From Faecalicatena sp. (GTDB lineage Bacteria > Bacillota > Clostridia > Lachnospirales > Lachnospiraceae), in the NCBI GenBank assembly GCA_009774255.1, contig VSNK01000085.1, positions 1 to 19,200 on the forward strand: 19,200 bases of DNA, written 5' to 3'. Each line of letters begins with the position of its first letter. The stretch's first letter is position 1. The position numbers were made by a program, and so were the translations under genes. This document shows, in pieces, positions 11,234 to 19,200 of this stretch. The notes beneath the pieces are model-generated. The model was given only the letters and a program-made list of their open reading frames with translations. It had not been told where the DNA came from and ran no database searches.

Positions 11234-13090
11234 ATGATCTTTTATGACTTTGAAGTATTTAAGTATGACTGGCTGGTCGTTTGCATTGATGTGGACAAAA
11301 AAAGTGAGCAGGTGATCATTAATAACCCTGATGAACTAAAATCGTTATATGAGGCAAATACGAGCAATATATGGAGTGGATTTAACAATAAGCATTATGA
11401 CCAGTACGTCATGAAGGGGATTTTGCTGGGAATGGATCCAAAGGAGATCAGTGATGAAATTGTCATTCATGGCCGGGAAGGCTGGCAGATTTCATCTGAA
11501 TTTAACCGGATACCCATGATCAATTACGATGTAATGCCTAATCCGCCAGTTGGGTTGAAAACTATGGAAGGGTTCCTTGGCAGCAATATTAAGGAAACGG
11601 ACGTCCCATTTGATATAGACAGGCCCTTGACAGAAAAGGAGATTGCAGAAACGGTCAAATACTGCAGGCATGATGTGGAGCAGACTATCAAAGTATTTCT
11701 GGAAAAGATAGATGACTTCAACGCTATGCATGGAATTGTCCGGGCTTTCCCATATATAGGCGGCAGGAACCACGCCATAACTTGTATCGGTGACAGCGAA
11801 GCCAGGATAACCGCAAAGGTGTTAGATTGCCATAAGTGTGATTTTCAGGATGAATTTGATTATTTCTTTTTGCCATGCATCCGTTTGAACAAATATAAAG
11901 CAGTTCAGGATTGGTTTGAACACAAGAAGAAGGAGGCAATATCGTTATCCTTACAGGATGCGGATCCGTCAGTGAAAAAGGCATGGTACAAAAAAGCAAA
12001 TTTCCAAATGACTGTCGCTGGTATTCCGCATGTGTTCGGATTCGGAGGTCTTCATGGGGCAACGGATCAGCCCATTTATGCAACAGGGCTGATCCTTCAC
12101 GTTGATGTTGGTTCTTATTATCCATCTATGTTGATAGCCTGGGGATTGGTGACAAGGTCCGCTTCCAGGCCGGAACAGTATAAAAATGTATATGATACCA
12201 GGATGGCATTGAAAGCGGCTGGGAAGAAAAAGGAACAGGCTCCGTACAAAAAACTGCTTAATGCGTTGTCAGGAGCTATGAAGGATATGACGAATCCAGC
12301 TTATGACCCACGGAACAATAACTGCATGTGCATCAACGGCCAGCTCATGCTTCTCGACCTGATAGAGCATCTGGAAGCAGTGCCGGGGTTTGAATTGATC
12401 CAGTCGAACACGGATGGCCTGATCATCAGAATCCCAGATACGGATGAATGTTTTGACATGGTTGATGATATCTGCTGGGAATGGGAGCAGCGCTGCAGTA
12501 CAGACAAATGCAAGATATTATTGGAGCTTGATACGATAGCAGAGATATACCAGAAGGATGTAAATAACTATCTATGGGTGGATTCACAAGGCAAGGTTGA
12601 ACGCAAGGGAAAATATGTGAAGGAACTTTCACCGATAGATTATGACCTTCCAATTTTGAACAAAGCGTTGGTCAATTATATGGTGGACAAGATACCAGTT
12701 GAAACTACCATAAATAAATGTGATGATCTTTACCAGTTCCAAAAATTAGTAAAGCTGTCAAACAAGTATGTTCACGTTGAGCATGAACATTGTGAACCTC
12801 TCCGGCAGGTGAAAGGGATAAGGGTAAAAAAAATATCTTACATTTACCCGAAAACGGAAAAATATACCTATAAATCTTATCGGGTGTTTGCATCTTGTGA
12901 TCCAATGGATGGGAGGATTTTAAAATGCGGTGGCAGCCGGGGAAAACCCGAAAAATTTGCTGATACGCCGGATCACTGCTTTATCTACAATGATTCAGTT
13001 GTGGATGTGGCGGTTCCTGATAAACTTGACCGGCAATGGTATATAGATGAAGCAAAGAAACGGTTGAAACAATACGGTGTCATTACATAG
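11234..13090 (+). CDS. Divergent family-B DNA polymerase with 3'-5' exonuclease
   Basis: 618 residues, ATG 11234 behind GGTGGGAG. N-terminal proofreading exonuclease: Exo I DFE (5-7), Exo II-like GFNNKHYDQ (about 54-62), Exo III YCRHDVEQT (about 142-150). Polymerase motifs: motif A VDVGSYYPSM (Asp291), motif B KKLLNALSG (Lys339 to Gly347), motif C SNTDGLII (391-398). Compared with the usual YGDTDS of motif C the first Asp is Asn392; Asp394, the metal ligand with the motif A Asp, is kept. Shorter than most family-B enzymes. It should replicate the phage genome with the primase-helicase downstream; it takes the place often filled by a family-A polymerase in related phages. Confidence 0.85.
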   Translation: MIFYDFEVFKYDWLVVCIDVDKKSEQVIINNPDELKSLYEANTSNIWSGFNNKHYDQYVMKGILLGMDPKEISDEIVIHGREGWQISSEFNRIPMINYDVMPNPPVGLKTMEGFLGSNIKETDVPFDIDRPLTEKEIAETVKYCRHDVEQTIKVFLEKIDDFNAMHGIVRAFPYIGGRNHAITCIGDSEARITAKVLDCHKCDFQDEFDYFFLPCIRLNKYKAVQDWFEHKKKEAISLSLQDADPSVKKAWYKKANFQMTVAGIPHVFGFGGLHGATDQPIYATGLILHVDVGSYYPSMLIAWGLVTRSASRPEQYKNVYDTRMALKAAGKKKEQAPYKKLLNALSGAMKDMTNPAYDPRNNNCMCINGQLMLLDLIEHLEAVPGFELIQSNTDGLIIRIPDTDECFDMVDDICWEWEQRCSTDKCKILLELDTIAEIYQKDVNNYLWVDSQGKVERKGKYVKELSPIDYDLPILNKALVNYMVDKIPVETTINKCDDLYQFQKLVKLSNKYVHVEHEHCEPLRQVKGIRVKKISYIYPKTEKYTYKSYRVFASCDPMDGRILKCGGSRGKPEKFADTPDHCFIYNDSVVDVAVPDKLDRQWYIDEAKKRLKQYGVIT

Positions 13091-13112
13091 TATGCCGGGA
13101 AAGGTGGTTAAA

Positions 13113-13358
13113 ATGGATGAATTAACCTTAAAATTTTCATGGGGATCTGGAAAGGGTCAGATGATAGTCTGTATACCTGAATTTCTTAGGATGCATAGTG
13201 TGAGAAAGTACAGAAAGCTTTTAAAGCTGATTCAGAAATCGGATACTCCAGATGCAGTACAGAAAATTGCAGAATATATTCATCAAGAATTAAGCAGTAA
13301 TGGACAATACATGTTGGAAAAAGATAAAAAGTTTTATGAAAAATTGTCTCAGTGGTAG
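13113..13358 (+). CDS. Small replication-operon protein, unknown
   Basis: 81 residues from ATG 13113 behind AAAGGTGG; upstream codons (from 13077) overlap the polymerase end without a site. Helical and basic after a short beta-like start: MDELTLKFSWGSGKGQMIV, then MHSVRKYRKLLKLIQKS and AVQKIAEYIHQELS. Wedged tightly between polymerase and primase-helicase, so probably a replication accessory factor. No known motif. Confidence 0.7.
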   Translation: MDELTLKFSWGSGKGQMIVCIPEFLRMHSVRKYRKLLKLIQKSDTPDAVQKIAEYIHQELSSNGQYMLEKDKKFYEKLSQW

Positions 13359-13368
13359 GTGATCAGAA

Positions 13369-15249
13369 GTGCTCTACAAAGGTTATATTGAAACCAGGGG
13401 AAAACAGGCTATTGAAAAATTCAAAGGTGAAAGTAACCTCAAAACTTATGATGAAGTGAAGTGTCTGAAAAGTTTTGCAGGTGTGCTTTCTGATGATACT
13501 ATCCTGATAGATATTGATGATGCCGGACAGTCGGAAATTTTAATGAAGATTGTGGAAGAATATCAGCTTGACTGCAGGGTGTATCAGACTTCAAGGGGGC
13601 GGCATTTTTTGTTTAAGAATTACAGCATATCACGTAACAAGACAAAAGTGCCGCTTGCGATCGGCCTGACCGCAGATATTAAGCTGGGGTCGCGTTCATC
13701 TTATGAAGTGATTAAGCTAAAAGGGAAAGAGCGGTTCATTGAATGGGATATTGAGCCAGGGGGAGAATACCAGGAAATCCCCAAATGGCTGTACCCTGTC
13801 CGATCAACGGTTAAATTTATCAACATGGATGCGGGGGAAGGCAGAAACCAGGCGCTGTTCAACTACATATTGACGCTGACGGCAAATGATTTCAGTGTAG
13901 ATGAAACCAGGGAAGCGATAAGAATTTTAAACAAATTTGTGTTTAAGGAACCGCTTTCCGATGAAGAAATAGAAGTGATTTTAAGGGATGAATCATTTCA
14001 GAAACCAGTATTCTATAGTGGTAATACGTTCTTATTTGACCGTTTTGCCACTTATTTGAAAAATAACGCAAATATATCTAAGATTAACGGCCAGCTGCAC
14101 ATTTACCACGATGGTGTATATGTGAGTGGGTACAGGCACATTGAAACAGCTATGATCCGGCAGATTCCTAATTTGAAAAAGACACAGCGACGGGAAGTGA
14201 TTGACTATATGGAATTAATTGTTGAGGAAAAGGAAACAGTGGATGCCAGGTATATTGCTTTTAAAAATGGCGTATTGGATATCGTCACAGATACGTTGCT
14301 GCCGTTTACCGCCGATCTGGTCATCAATAATAAAATACCATGGGACTATAATCCGGATGCCTATTCCGCACTTGCAGACAGAACTCTGGACAAATTAAGC
14401 TGCGGCAATGCAGAGATCAGGCTGCTGCTGGAAGAATGTATTGGGTATTGTTTCTACCGCAGGAATGAATTAGGTAAGGCGTTTATTTTGACAGGGGATA
14501 AAAGTAATGGGAAAAGTACTTTTCTGGATTGTGTAAAAGCAATCCTTGGTGATGATAATATCTCAGCCCTTGACCTGAAAGAATTAGGGGATCGGTTCAG
14601 CACATCAATGATGTTTGGGAAGCTGGCCAATATCGGTGATGATATCGGCGATGATTTCTTACAGGGATCCCAGGTGGCAACTTTCAAAAAGATTGTCACT
14701 GGAAACCGTATCAAAGCGGAAAGGAAGGGGCAGGATCCTTTTGAATTTAACCCATATATCAAATTACTGTTCAGCGCCAATGATATTCCCCGGATGAAGG
14801 ACAAGACCGGGGCTGTATTACGTAGGCTGGTCATTATTCCTTTTAATGCAAGTTTCTCAAAAACGGATCCTGATTATAACCCATACATCAAGTATGAACT
14901 GATTGAACAAAATTCAATAGAATATTTGATCAGGATTGGCGTTGAAGGTCTGAAAAGGATCATCAAAAATGATGAGTTCACTAAGTCTGAACAGGTTCAG
15001 CATCAGTTGGACGAATATGAAAACGAAAATAATCCGATAAAGGCTTTTATTGATGATTGCGGCGTGGAGCTGATAGAGAATCAGCCTACAAATGAAGTGT
15101 ATAAACGTTATCAGGTATTTTGTGCTGACAATAGTATGAATCCAATGAGCAACATTGTATTCAGTAAACAGATAAATAAGAGATTGGGCTTAGAGGTGTC
15201 CGTCTCACGATTGAACAATAAAACAAGGCGTATTTTTGTGAAAAGTTAA
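13369..15249 (+). CDS. AEP primase-SF3 (D5-type) helicase, replication initiator candidate
   Basis: 626 residues, GTG 13369, ribosome site TAGGTGATC sharing the preceding stop. N-terminal archaeo-eukaryotic-type primase: catalytic DxD in LIDIDD (Asp48, Asp50) and SRGRH (75-79, His79). After a linker, a D5-type SF3 helicase: Walker A GDKSNGKST (376-384), Walker B-like GDDIGDD (423-429), motif C LLFSANDIP (about 465-475). The C-terminus (577-625, VYKRYQVFC to RRIFVK) is the winged-helix-like D5 tail, shared with the Bro-N protein. It should prime and unwind DNA at the origin; proteins of this class also recognise iterons, so the GTTACGGTT cluster is the natural target. Confidence 0.9.
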   Translation: MLYKGYIETRGKQAIEKFKGESNLKTYDEVKCLKSFAGVLSDDTILIDIDDAGQSEILMKIVEEYQLDCRVYQTSRGRHFLFKNYSISRNKTKVPLAIGLTADIKLGSRSSYEVIKLKGKERFIEWDIEPGGEYQEIPKWLYPVRSTVKFINMDAGEGRNQALFNYILTLTANDFSVDETREAIRILNKFVFKEPLSDEEIEVILRDESFQKPVFYSGNTFLFDRFATYLKNNANISKINGQLHIYHDGVYVSGYRHIETAMIRQIPNLKKTQRREVIDYMELIVEEKETVDARYIAFKNGVLDIVTDTLLPFTADLVINNKIPWDYNPDAYSALADRTLDKLSCGNAEIRLLLEECIGYCFYRRNELGKAFILTGDKSNGKSTFLDCVKAILGDDNISALDLKELGDRFSTSMMFGKLANIGDDIGDDFLQGSQVATFKKIVTGNRIKAERKGQDPFEFNPYIKLLFSANDIPRMKDKTGAVLRRLVIIPFNASFSKTDPDYNPYIKYELIEQNSIEYLIRIGVEGLKRIIKNDEFTKSEQVQHQLDEYENENNPIKAFIDDCGVELIENQPTNEVYKRYQVFCADNSMNPMSNIVFSKQINKRLGLEVSVSRLNNKTRRIFVKS

Positions 15250-15271
15250 TCTCGAATAGGAGGTGAGGAAG

Positions 15272-16663
15272 ATGATTGATTATGAGCAGTTTATTAAAAA
15301 GAAAAACTTTATATTAGAGAGCAGCGGGTTTGATATCAATTCGTCAGAGCTAAACCCGGTTATGTTTGATTTTCAGAAAGATATTGTGCGCTGGGCTTTA
15401 AAGAAAGGACGAAGTGCAATTTTCGCAGATTGTGGAATGGGGAAAACTCTCATGCAGCTGGAATGGGCACAAAAGATATATGAGCACACGGGAGGAAATA
15501 TATTGATCCTTGCTCCACTGTCGGTTGCGTCCCAGACACAAAAAGAAGGTGAAAAGTTCGGATATGATGTGACAATCTGTGAATCACAAAGCGATGTTCA
15601 AGAAGGATTGAACATTACCAATTATGAGAAGCTGGATAAGTTTCAGTGTTATGAATTTACTGGTGTTGTGCTCGACGAAAGCAGTATCCTAAAATCTTTT
15701 ACAGGAAAGATCAGGAACCAGATCATAAGCTATTTTTCAAAAACGCCGTATAAGTTAGCCTGTACTGCGACACCGGCCCCGAATGATTTTATGGAGCTTG
15801 GGAATCATTCGGAATTCCTGGGAATTATGATAAGAGGTGAAATGCTTTCTATGTATTTCGTACATGACGGCGGCCAGACTTCGAAATGGAGATTGAAAAG
15901 GCATGCGGAATCTATTTTCTGGCAATGGATGGCCTCATGGTCAGTGTTCATTGACAATCCGGCAAACCTTGGCTATGAGGTTAGTGGGTATGATCTTCCA
16001 AAGCTGAACATCCACCAGATCGTAGTAGATGGCGATGAACCAAGTACGGAAACGCTCACGTTAACACAGCGCAGGAAAGCAAGAAAAGAAAGCCTTGAAT
16101 TGCGATGCCAGAAAGCAGCGGAATTGGTGAACAGTAACGATGAACAGTGGATTGTATGGTGTGATCTGAATGCCGAAAGTCACAGGCTATGGGAGTTGTG
16201 TGAGGATTCCTGGGAAATAAAAGGATCAGATAAACCGGCATATAAGACGGAAACAATGCTTGACTTTTCTGATGATATGATAAAGTGCCTTGTGACAAAA
16301 CCATCCATTGCAGGATTTGGTATGAACTGGCAGCAATGCCATAATATGATTTTTGTCGGCCTGTCCGATTCATATGAACAGTATTATCAGGCATTAAGGA
16401 GGTGCTGGAGATTCGGACAGACACAAGAGGTTCATGTGTATATAATCATTTCTTCGAAGGAAGGCTGCGTTAAGGAAAACATTGAACGTAAGGAGCAGGA
16501 TAACCGGAAAATGCAGAAAGAAATGATCGAATTAACGAAGGAAATCACGAAAAAGGAATTGAGACAGACTTGCAGACTGACAAGCCCATATGAAGCAAAA
16601 GTTTCTATGTTGTTACCAGATTGGGAGGAATTTGAATATGAAGATCTTAGGCCAGCGAATTGA
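15272..16663 (+). CDS. Second SNF2-like helicase, coupled to a methyltransferase
   Basis: 463 residues from ATG 15272, eight bases after AGGAGG; a GTG nine bases earlier lies inside the site itself. Motifs: Walker A ADCGMGKT (52-59), Ia LILAPLSV (78-85), Walker B DESS (135-138), motif III CTATPAPN (about 164-171), motif V-like PSIAGFGMNWQ, motif VI RRCWRFGQT. The C-terminus is a charged coiled coil (KENIERKEQDNRKMQKEM). Its last 26 bases overlap the adenine/cytosine-N methyltransferase start, a pairing often seen in phages. Likely role: translocation linked to methylation or anti-restriction. Confidence 0.85.
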   Translation: MIDYEQFIKKKNFILESSGFDINSSELNPVMFDFQKDIVRWALKKGRSAIFADCGMGKTLMQLEWAQKIYEHTGGNILILAPLSVASQTQKEGEKFGYDVTICESQSDVQEGLNITNYEKLDKFQCYEFTGVVLDESSILKSFTGKIRNQIISYFSKTPYKLACTATPAPNDFMELGNHSEFLGIMIRGEMLSMYFVHDGGQTSKWRLKRHAESIFWQWMASWSVFIDNPANLGYEVSGYDLPKLNIHQIVVDGDEPSTETLTLTQRRKARKESLELRCQKAAELVNSNDEQWIVWCDLNAESHRLWELCEDSWEIKGSDKPAYKTETMLDFSDDMIKCLVTKPSIAGFGMNWQQCHNMIFVGLSDSYEQYYQALRRCWRFGQTQEVHVYIIISSKEGCVKENIERKEQDNRKMQKEMIELTKEITKKELRQTCRLTSPYEAKVSMLLPDWEEFEYEDLRPAN

Positions 16664-17522
16664 AGAATTTTATTCACTGTACCATGGGGATTCCTGTGAA
16701 GTAGTGAAGGGGATCCCTGATGACAGTATCCACTACACAATATTTTCTCCGCCGTTTTCTTCGCTTTATACATATTCAAACAGCGACAGGGATATGGGGA
16801 ACAGCAGGAATGATAATGAATTTTATGAGCATTTCACATATTTGGTGAAGGAATTATATCGGATCACAATGCCTGGGAGACTTCTTAGCTTCCACTGTAT
16901 AAATATCCCCCTGATGAAACAGAAGGATGGAGTCATCGGTTTAAAAGATTTCAGGGGGGAGCTGATTAAAATTTTTATTGAAGCTGGATTCATATTTCAC
17001 AGTGAAGTATGCATATGGAAAAATCCCGTCACGGAAATGCAAAGGACAAAAGCATTAGGGCTATTGCATAAGCAGATAAAAAAGGACTCGTCCATGAGCA
17101 GACAGGGGATTCCGGATTATGTGATCACTATGCGGAAGCCTGGGGAGAATCCGGAACCAATCGAACATACCAATGATACATTTCCTGTTGATCTGTGGCA
17201 GAAATATGCCTCGCCTGTCTGGATGGATATCAGGCAATCAGATACTCTGCAGAAAAAGTCAGCAAGAGCAGAAGAGGATGAAAGGCATATCTGTCCGCTT
17301 CAGTTGGAAGTGATTAAAAGATGCATATGTTTGTGGACGAATCCGGGAGACATTGTGCTTGATCCATTTACGGGAATAGGGTCATCAAATTATATGGCGC
17401 TGAGGTTAGACAGGAGGACGATAGGAATTGAATTAAAGGATTCCTATTATGTACAGGCTGTGGCTAATTGTGAAATGGCCATGGGTGAACCGATTATTGA
17501 TATTTTTGCGGAAGAACTATGA
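16638..17522 (+). CDS. Amino-methyltransferase (N4-cytosine or N6-adenine), SPPF type
   Basis: 294 residues from ATG 16638, behind GGGAGG inside the helicase end; the frame is open further upstream but without a site. Catalytic motif IV SPPF (37-40) comes first, followed much later by the AdoMet-binding DPFTGIGSS (242-250) and GIEL. That IV-before-I order is the beta class of exocyclic amino-methyltransferases; SPP(F/Y) is commoner in N4-cytosine enzymes, though not exclusive. The middle (about 100-230) is the target-recognition part. No restriction endonuclease gene accompanies it, so self-protection of phage DNA is likelier than a restriction system. Confidence 0.88.
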   Translation: MKILGQRIEEFYSLYHGDSCEVVKGIPDDSIHYTIFSPPFSSLYTYSNSDRDMGNSRNDNEFYEHFTYLVKELYRITMPGRLLSFHCINIPLMKQKDGVIGLKDFRGELIKIFIEAGFIFHSEVCIWKNPVTEMQRTKALGLLHKQIKKDSSMSRQGIPDYVITMRKPGENPEPIEHTNDTFPVDLWQKYASPVWMDIRQSDTLQKKSARAEEDERHICPLQLEVIKRCICLWTNPGDIVLDPFTGIGSSNYMALRLDRRTIGIELKDSYYVQAVANCEMAMGEPIIDIFAEEL

Positions 17523-17536
17523 AGGGAGTAGAAGAA

Positions 17537-18922
17537 ATGTTTAATATGAAGGACGATCTGATTATAGATTGCTTCGCTGGCGGCGGTGGCGCAAGCGTAG
17601 GAATAGAAATGGCGTTAGGACGACAGGTGGACATTGCGGTGAATCATGATCCGGATGCGATACTGATGCACAAAACGAATCATCCAGACACGCTGCATTT
17701 AACAGAGGACATCTTTAAGGTTAATCTGAAAAAATATGTAAAAGGCCGGCATATATCATTGATGTGGGCAAGCCCGGACTGTACAAGCCATAGTAAGGCA
17801 AAGGGAGGTCAGCCAAGGAAAAAGGGGCTGCGAATCCTGCCGTGGGCGGTATATAAGCACGCGAAAGCCGTCCTTCCAAACGTGATTATCATGGAAAATG
17901 TGGAAGAGATTCAACAATGGGGTCCGCTTGATGAAAGTGGATATCCAATACCGGAACGGAAGGGGGAAGATTACAGGAAATTCATTGTAGCAATGAAGTC
18001 GCTCGGTTACGAATTTGACAGCAGGGAACTTGTAGCGGCAGATTACGGAGCGCCCACTACCCGAAAACGCTGGTACGCAATTTTCCGAAGGGACGGACGG
18101 CAGATTGTCTGGCCGGAGCGGACACACAGTAAAAGCGGCATAGGGGGTCTTTGTGCATGGGAACAATGTGGAGATTATATCGACTGGTCAGACCTTGGAA
18201 AATCTATTTTTGACAGGAAGAAACCGCTTGCAAATGCGACGCAGGCCAGGATTGCTAATGGAATTGAAAAATATATTTTGAAAAGCCCGCATCCCTATTT
18301 AGTTAGAGATAAAGAGGCATTGGCATTTATCATCCAATACCATGGGGAGACACGGGCTGGTGATTCCAGGGGGCAGCTTTTGACGGAGCCGATCAAGACG
18401 ATTGATACAAGTAACAGATATGCTTTGGTGTCTGCGTTTATCACAAAGTATTACAAAACAGGGATCGGCCAGAGCTGTAAAGATCCGCTTCATACAATTA
18501 CGACATCCCCCGGCCATTTTGGCTTGATATCTGCATTTTTGGTTAAATACTACGGGACTGGATGCGGACAACGCCTGGATAGCCCACTTGGAACGATTAC
18601 CACAAAAGATCGGTTTGGATTGATAAATGTTCTGTTTGAGATAGGGGGAGAGACATATATCATATCAGATATCTTTTTGAGGATGCTGAAACCGGAGGAA
18701 CTAAAGCTGATGCAGGGATTCCCAAAAGATTACATCATAAGTCGGGATTATACCGGAAATAAGTATCCGATAGGTAAGCAAGTGGCGAGAATCGGAAATA
18801 GCGTAGTACCCGTCATGGCGCAGAAACTGGTAGAGATAAACTGCGGATACCTGAAAACAAGGGGGAGTAAAAGGAGAGACAGGAGGTGTGAAATTGTACA
18901 AAAACAACGAAGGGTATGCTGA
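17537..18922 (+). CDS. DNA cytosine-5 methyltransferase with repeated recognition region
   Basis: 461 residues from ATG 17537, eight bases after GGGAG; an earlier ATG (17519) overlaps the previous stop. Motif I DCFAGGGGAS (11-20), motif IV ASPDCTSHS with the catalytic Cys82 (SPDC where most have PPCQ), motif VI ENVEE (120-124), motif VIII TTRKRWY, motifs IX-X LKPEELKLMQGFP and GNSVVP. The variable region holds three 32-33-residue repeats centred on Pro-(Ile/Leu)-x-Thr-Ile-x-Thr (Pro codons at 18389, 18485, 18584), likely the target-recognition part. No endonuclease is nearby, so anti-restriction is probable. The Arg-rich tail (RGSKRRDRRCE) is unusual. Confidence 0.88.
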   Translation: MFNMKDDLIIDCFAGGGGASVGIEMALGRQVDIAVNHDPDAILMHKTNHPDTLHLTEDIFKVNLKKYVKGRHISLMWASPDCTSHSKAKGGQPRKKGLRILPWAVYKHAKAVLPNVIIMENVEEIQQWGPLDESGYPIPERKGEDYRKFIVAMKSLGYEFDSRELVAADYGAPTTRKRWYAIFRRDGRQIVWPERTHSKSGIGGLCAWEQCGDYIDWSDLGKSIFDRKKPLANATQARIANGIEKYILKSPHPYLVRDKEALAFIIQYHGETRAGDSRGQLLTEPIKTIDTSNRYALVSAFITKYYKTGIGQSCKDPLHTITTSPGHFGLISAFLVKYYGTGCGQRLDSPLGTITTKDRFGLINVLFEIGGETYIISDIFLRMLKPEELKLMQGFPKDYIISRDYTGNKYPIGKQVARIGNSVVPVMAQKLVEINCGYLKTRGSKRRDRRCEIVQKQRRVC

Positions 18923-19091
18923 TCCAACGGCATGTACAGCTATAGATACGGCAGCTAAAAAAGAACAGGAAATTGAAAAGCTGAACCACAAGGTCATCCA
19001 GTCATTTCGGCTGTTGGTGGATCTGGCAGGTTTTGAAATTGTGGGGAGGATAACTCTTAAACACAGAAAGTCTGGAAAAATATTCCGGTAG
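18894..19091 (+). CDS. Short conserved phage protein, YKNNEGYADPTA type
   Basis: 65 residues from TTG 18894, seven bases after AGGAGG; GTG 18888 is in frame but only one base from that site (an AAAGGAG further upstream could serve it). The YKNNEGYADPTA start is a pattern found in short proteins at the end of early regions in Firmicute phages. A helical middle (KKEQEIEKLNHKVIQSFRLL) and a beta-like end (ITLKHRKSGKIFR) follow. It ends 32 bases before the second iteron cluster. Function unknown. Confidence 0.75.
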   Translation: MYKNNEGYADPTACTAIDTAAKKEQEIEKLNHKVIQSFRLLVDLAGFEIVGRITLKHRKSGKIFR

Positions 19092-19100
19092 TTGTTGTGT

Positions 19101-19200
19101 GTTACACTTAAAATTACGTTTTGTTACGGTTCATTACGGTTGAACGTTACGGTGGGCATTCAGTAATAGCAAGGGTGTTACGGTTTGTTACGGTTAAATA
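19101..19200. repeat. Second iteron cluster: 77-bp direct repeat copy 2 plus two degenerate units
   Basis: Positions 19124-19200 match 1150-1226 exactly. Just before them, GTTACACTT (19101) and ATTACGTTT (19113) look like degenerate iterons with 10-12-bp spacing, extending the array leftward. The cluster continues to the window end, so its full extent and whether an A/T tract follows are unknown. Confidence 0.9.

Noticed and set aside
11492..12125. Long minus-strand frames opposite the polymerase
   Set aside because: Shadows of a well-supported gene with intact catalytic motifs; no ribosome sites of their own.
15272..18922. Complete restriction-modification or DISARM-type defence system
   Set aside because: No endonuclease, phospholipase-like or other core defence gene accompanies the helicase and methyltransferases in the window.
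1150..19200. attL/attR sites of an integrated element
   Set aside because: No integrase or recombinase is visible, and the repeat consists of iterons as in an origin; kept only as an alternative for the 77-bp repeat.

Overview
The window looks like the early half of a temperate phage (prophage or phage-plasmid) from a low-to-mid GC Firmicute, most likely a gut Clostridia/Lachnospiraceae-type host. The reasons are strong AGGAGG-type ribosome sites, GTG/TTG starts, consensus sigma-A promoters, GAAC-N4-GTTC LexA-type boxes, and a gene set (XRE repressors, Bro-N and ORF6N antirepressors, VRR-NUC, Sak4-like ATPase, DUF669, D5-type primase-helicase, SNF2 helicases, DNA methyltransferases) usual for phages of that group. 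No integrase, structural or lysis gene is visible.

Layout. (1) 1-3250, lysogeny side, mostly on the minus strand: a possible small RNA unit (94-240), a membrane-anchored two-repeat protein, an origin-like iteron cluster around a 60-bp nearly pure A/T tract (1150-1396), a small lipoprotein, a 33-codon gene behind two tandem LexA-type boxes, a short XRE repressor without a peptidase domain, and a Bro-N antirepressor. (2) 3099-3248, a divergent control region with a near-consensus promoter in each direction and a palindromic operator candidate. (3) 3249-6400, rightward early genes: a Cro-like XRE protein, several small proteins, an ORF6N antirepressor carrying its own HTH, and a double-HTH regulator; a single minus-strand gene with its own promoter (4413-4748) interrupts them. 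(4) 6430-15249, replication/recombination: SNF2-like helicase, VRR-NUC nuclease, HD-domain protein, Sak4-like ATPase, DUF669 protein, a divergent family-B DNA polymerase, and an AEP primase-SF3 helicase. (5) 15272-19091: a second SNF2-like helicase overlapping an SPPF-type amino-methyltransferase, a cytosine-5 methyltransferase, and a small phage protein. (6) The last 77 bases repeat positions 1150-1226 exactly, so the iteron cluster (or its left half) brackets an 18-kb block.

How it may work together. In lysogeny the leftward promoter expresses the Bro-N protein and the repressor, which would hold the rightward promoter off through the operator. DNA damage would lift LexA from the 33-codon gene, which converges on the repressor gene; since the repressor lacks a self-cleavage domain, this small gene (or its transcript) is the best candidate for the induction switch. 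The rightward operon then supplies a self-sufficient replisome, whose primase-helicase is the natural candidate to recognise the GTTACGGTT iterons. The Bro-N protein ends in a domain clearly related to the end of that primase-helicase, which hints that control and replication may read the same DNA. The methyltransferases probably protect phage DNA from host restriction. Functional links are inference from sequence; none was tested.
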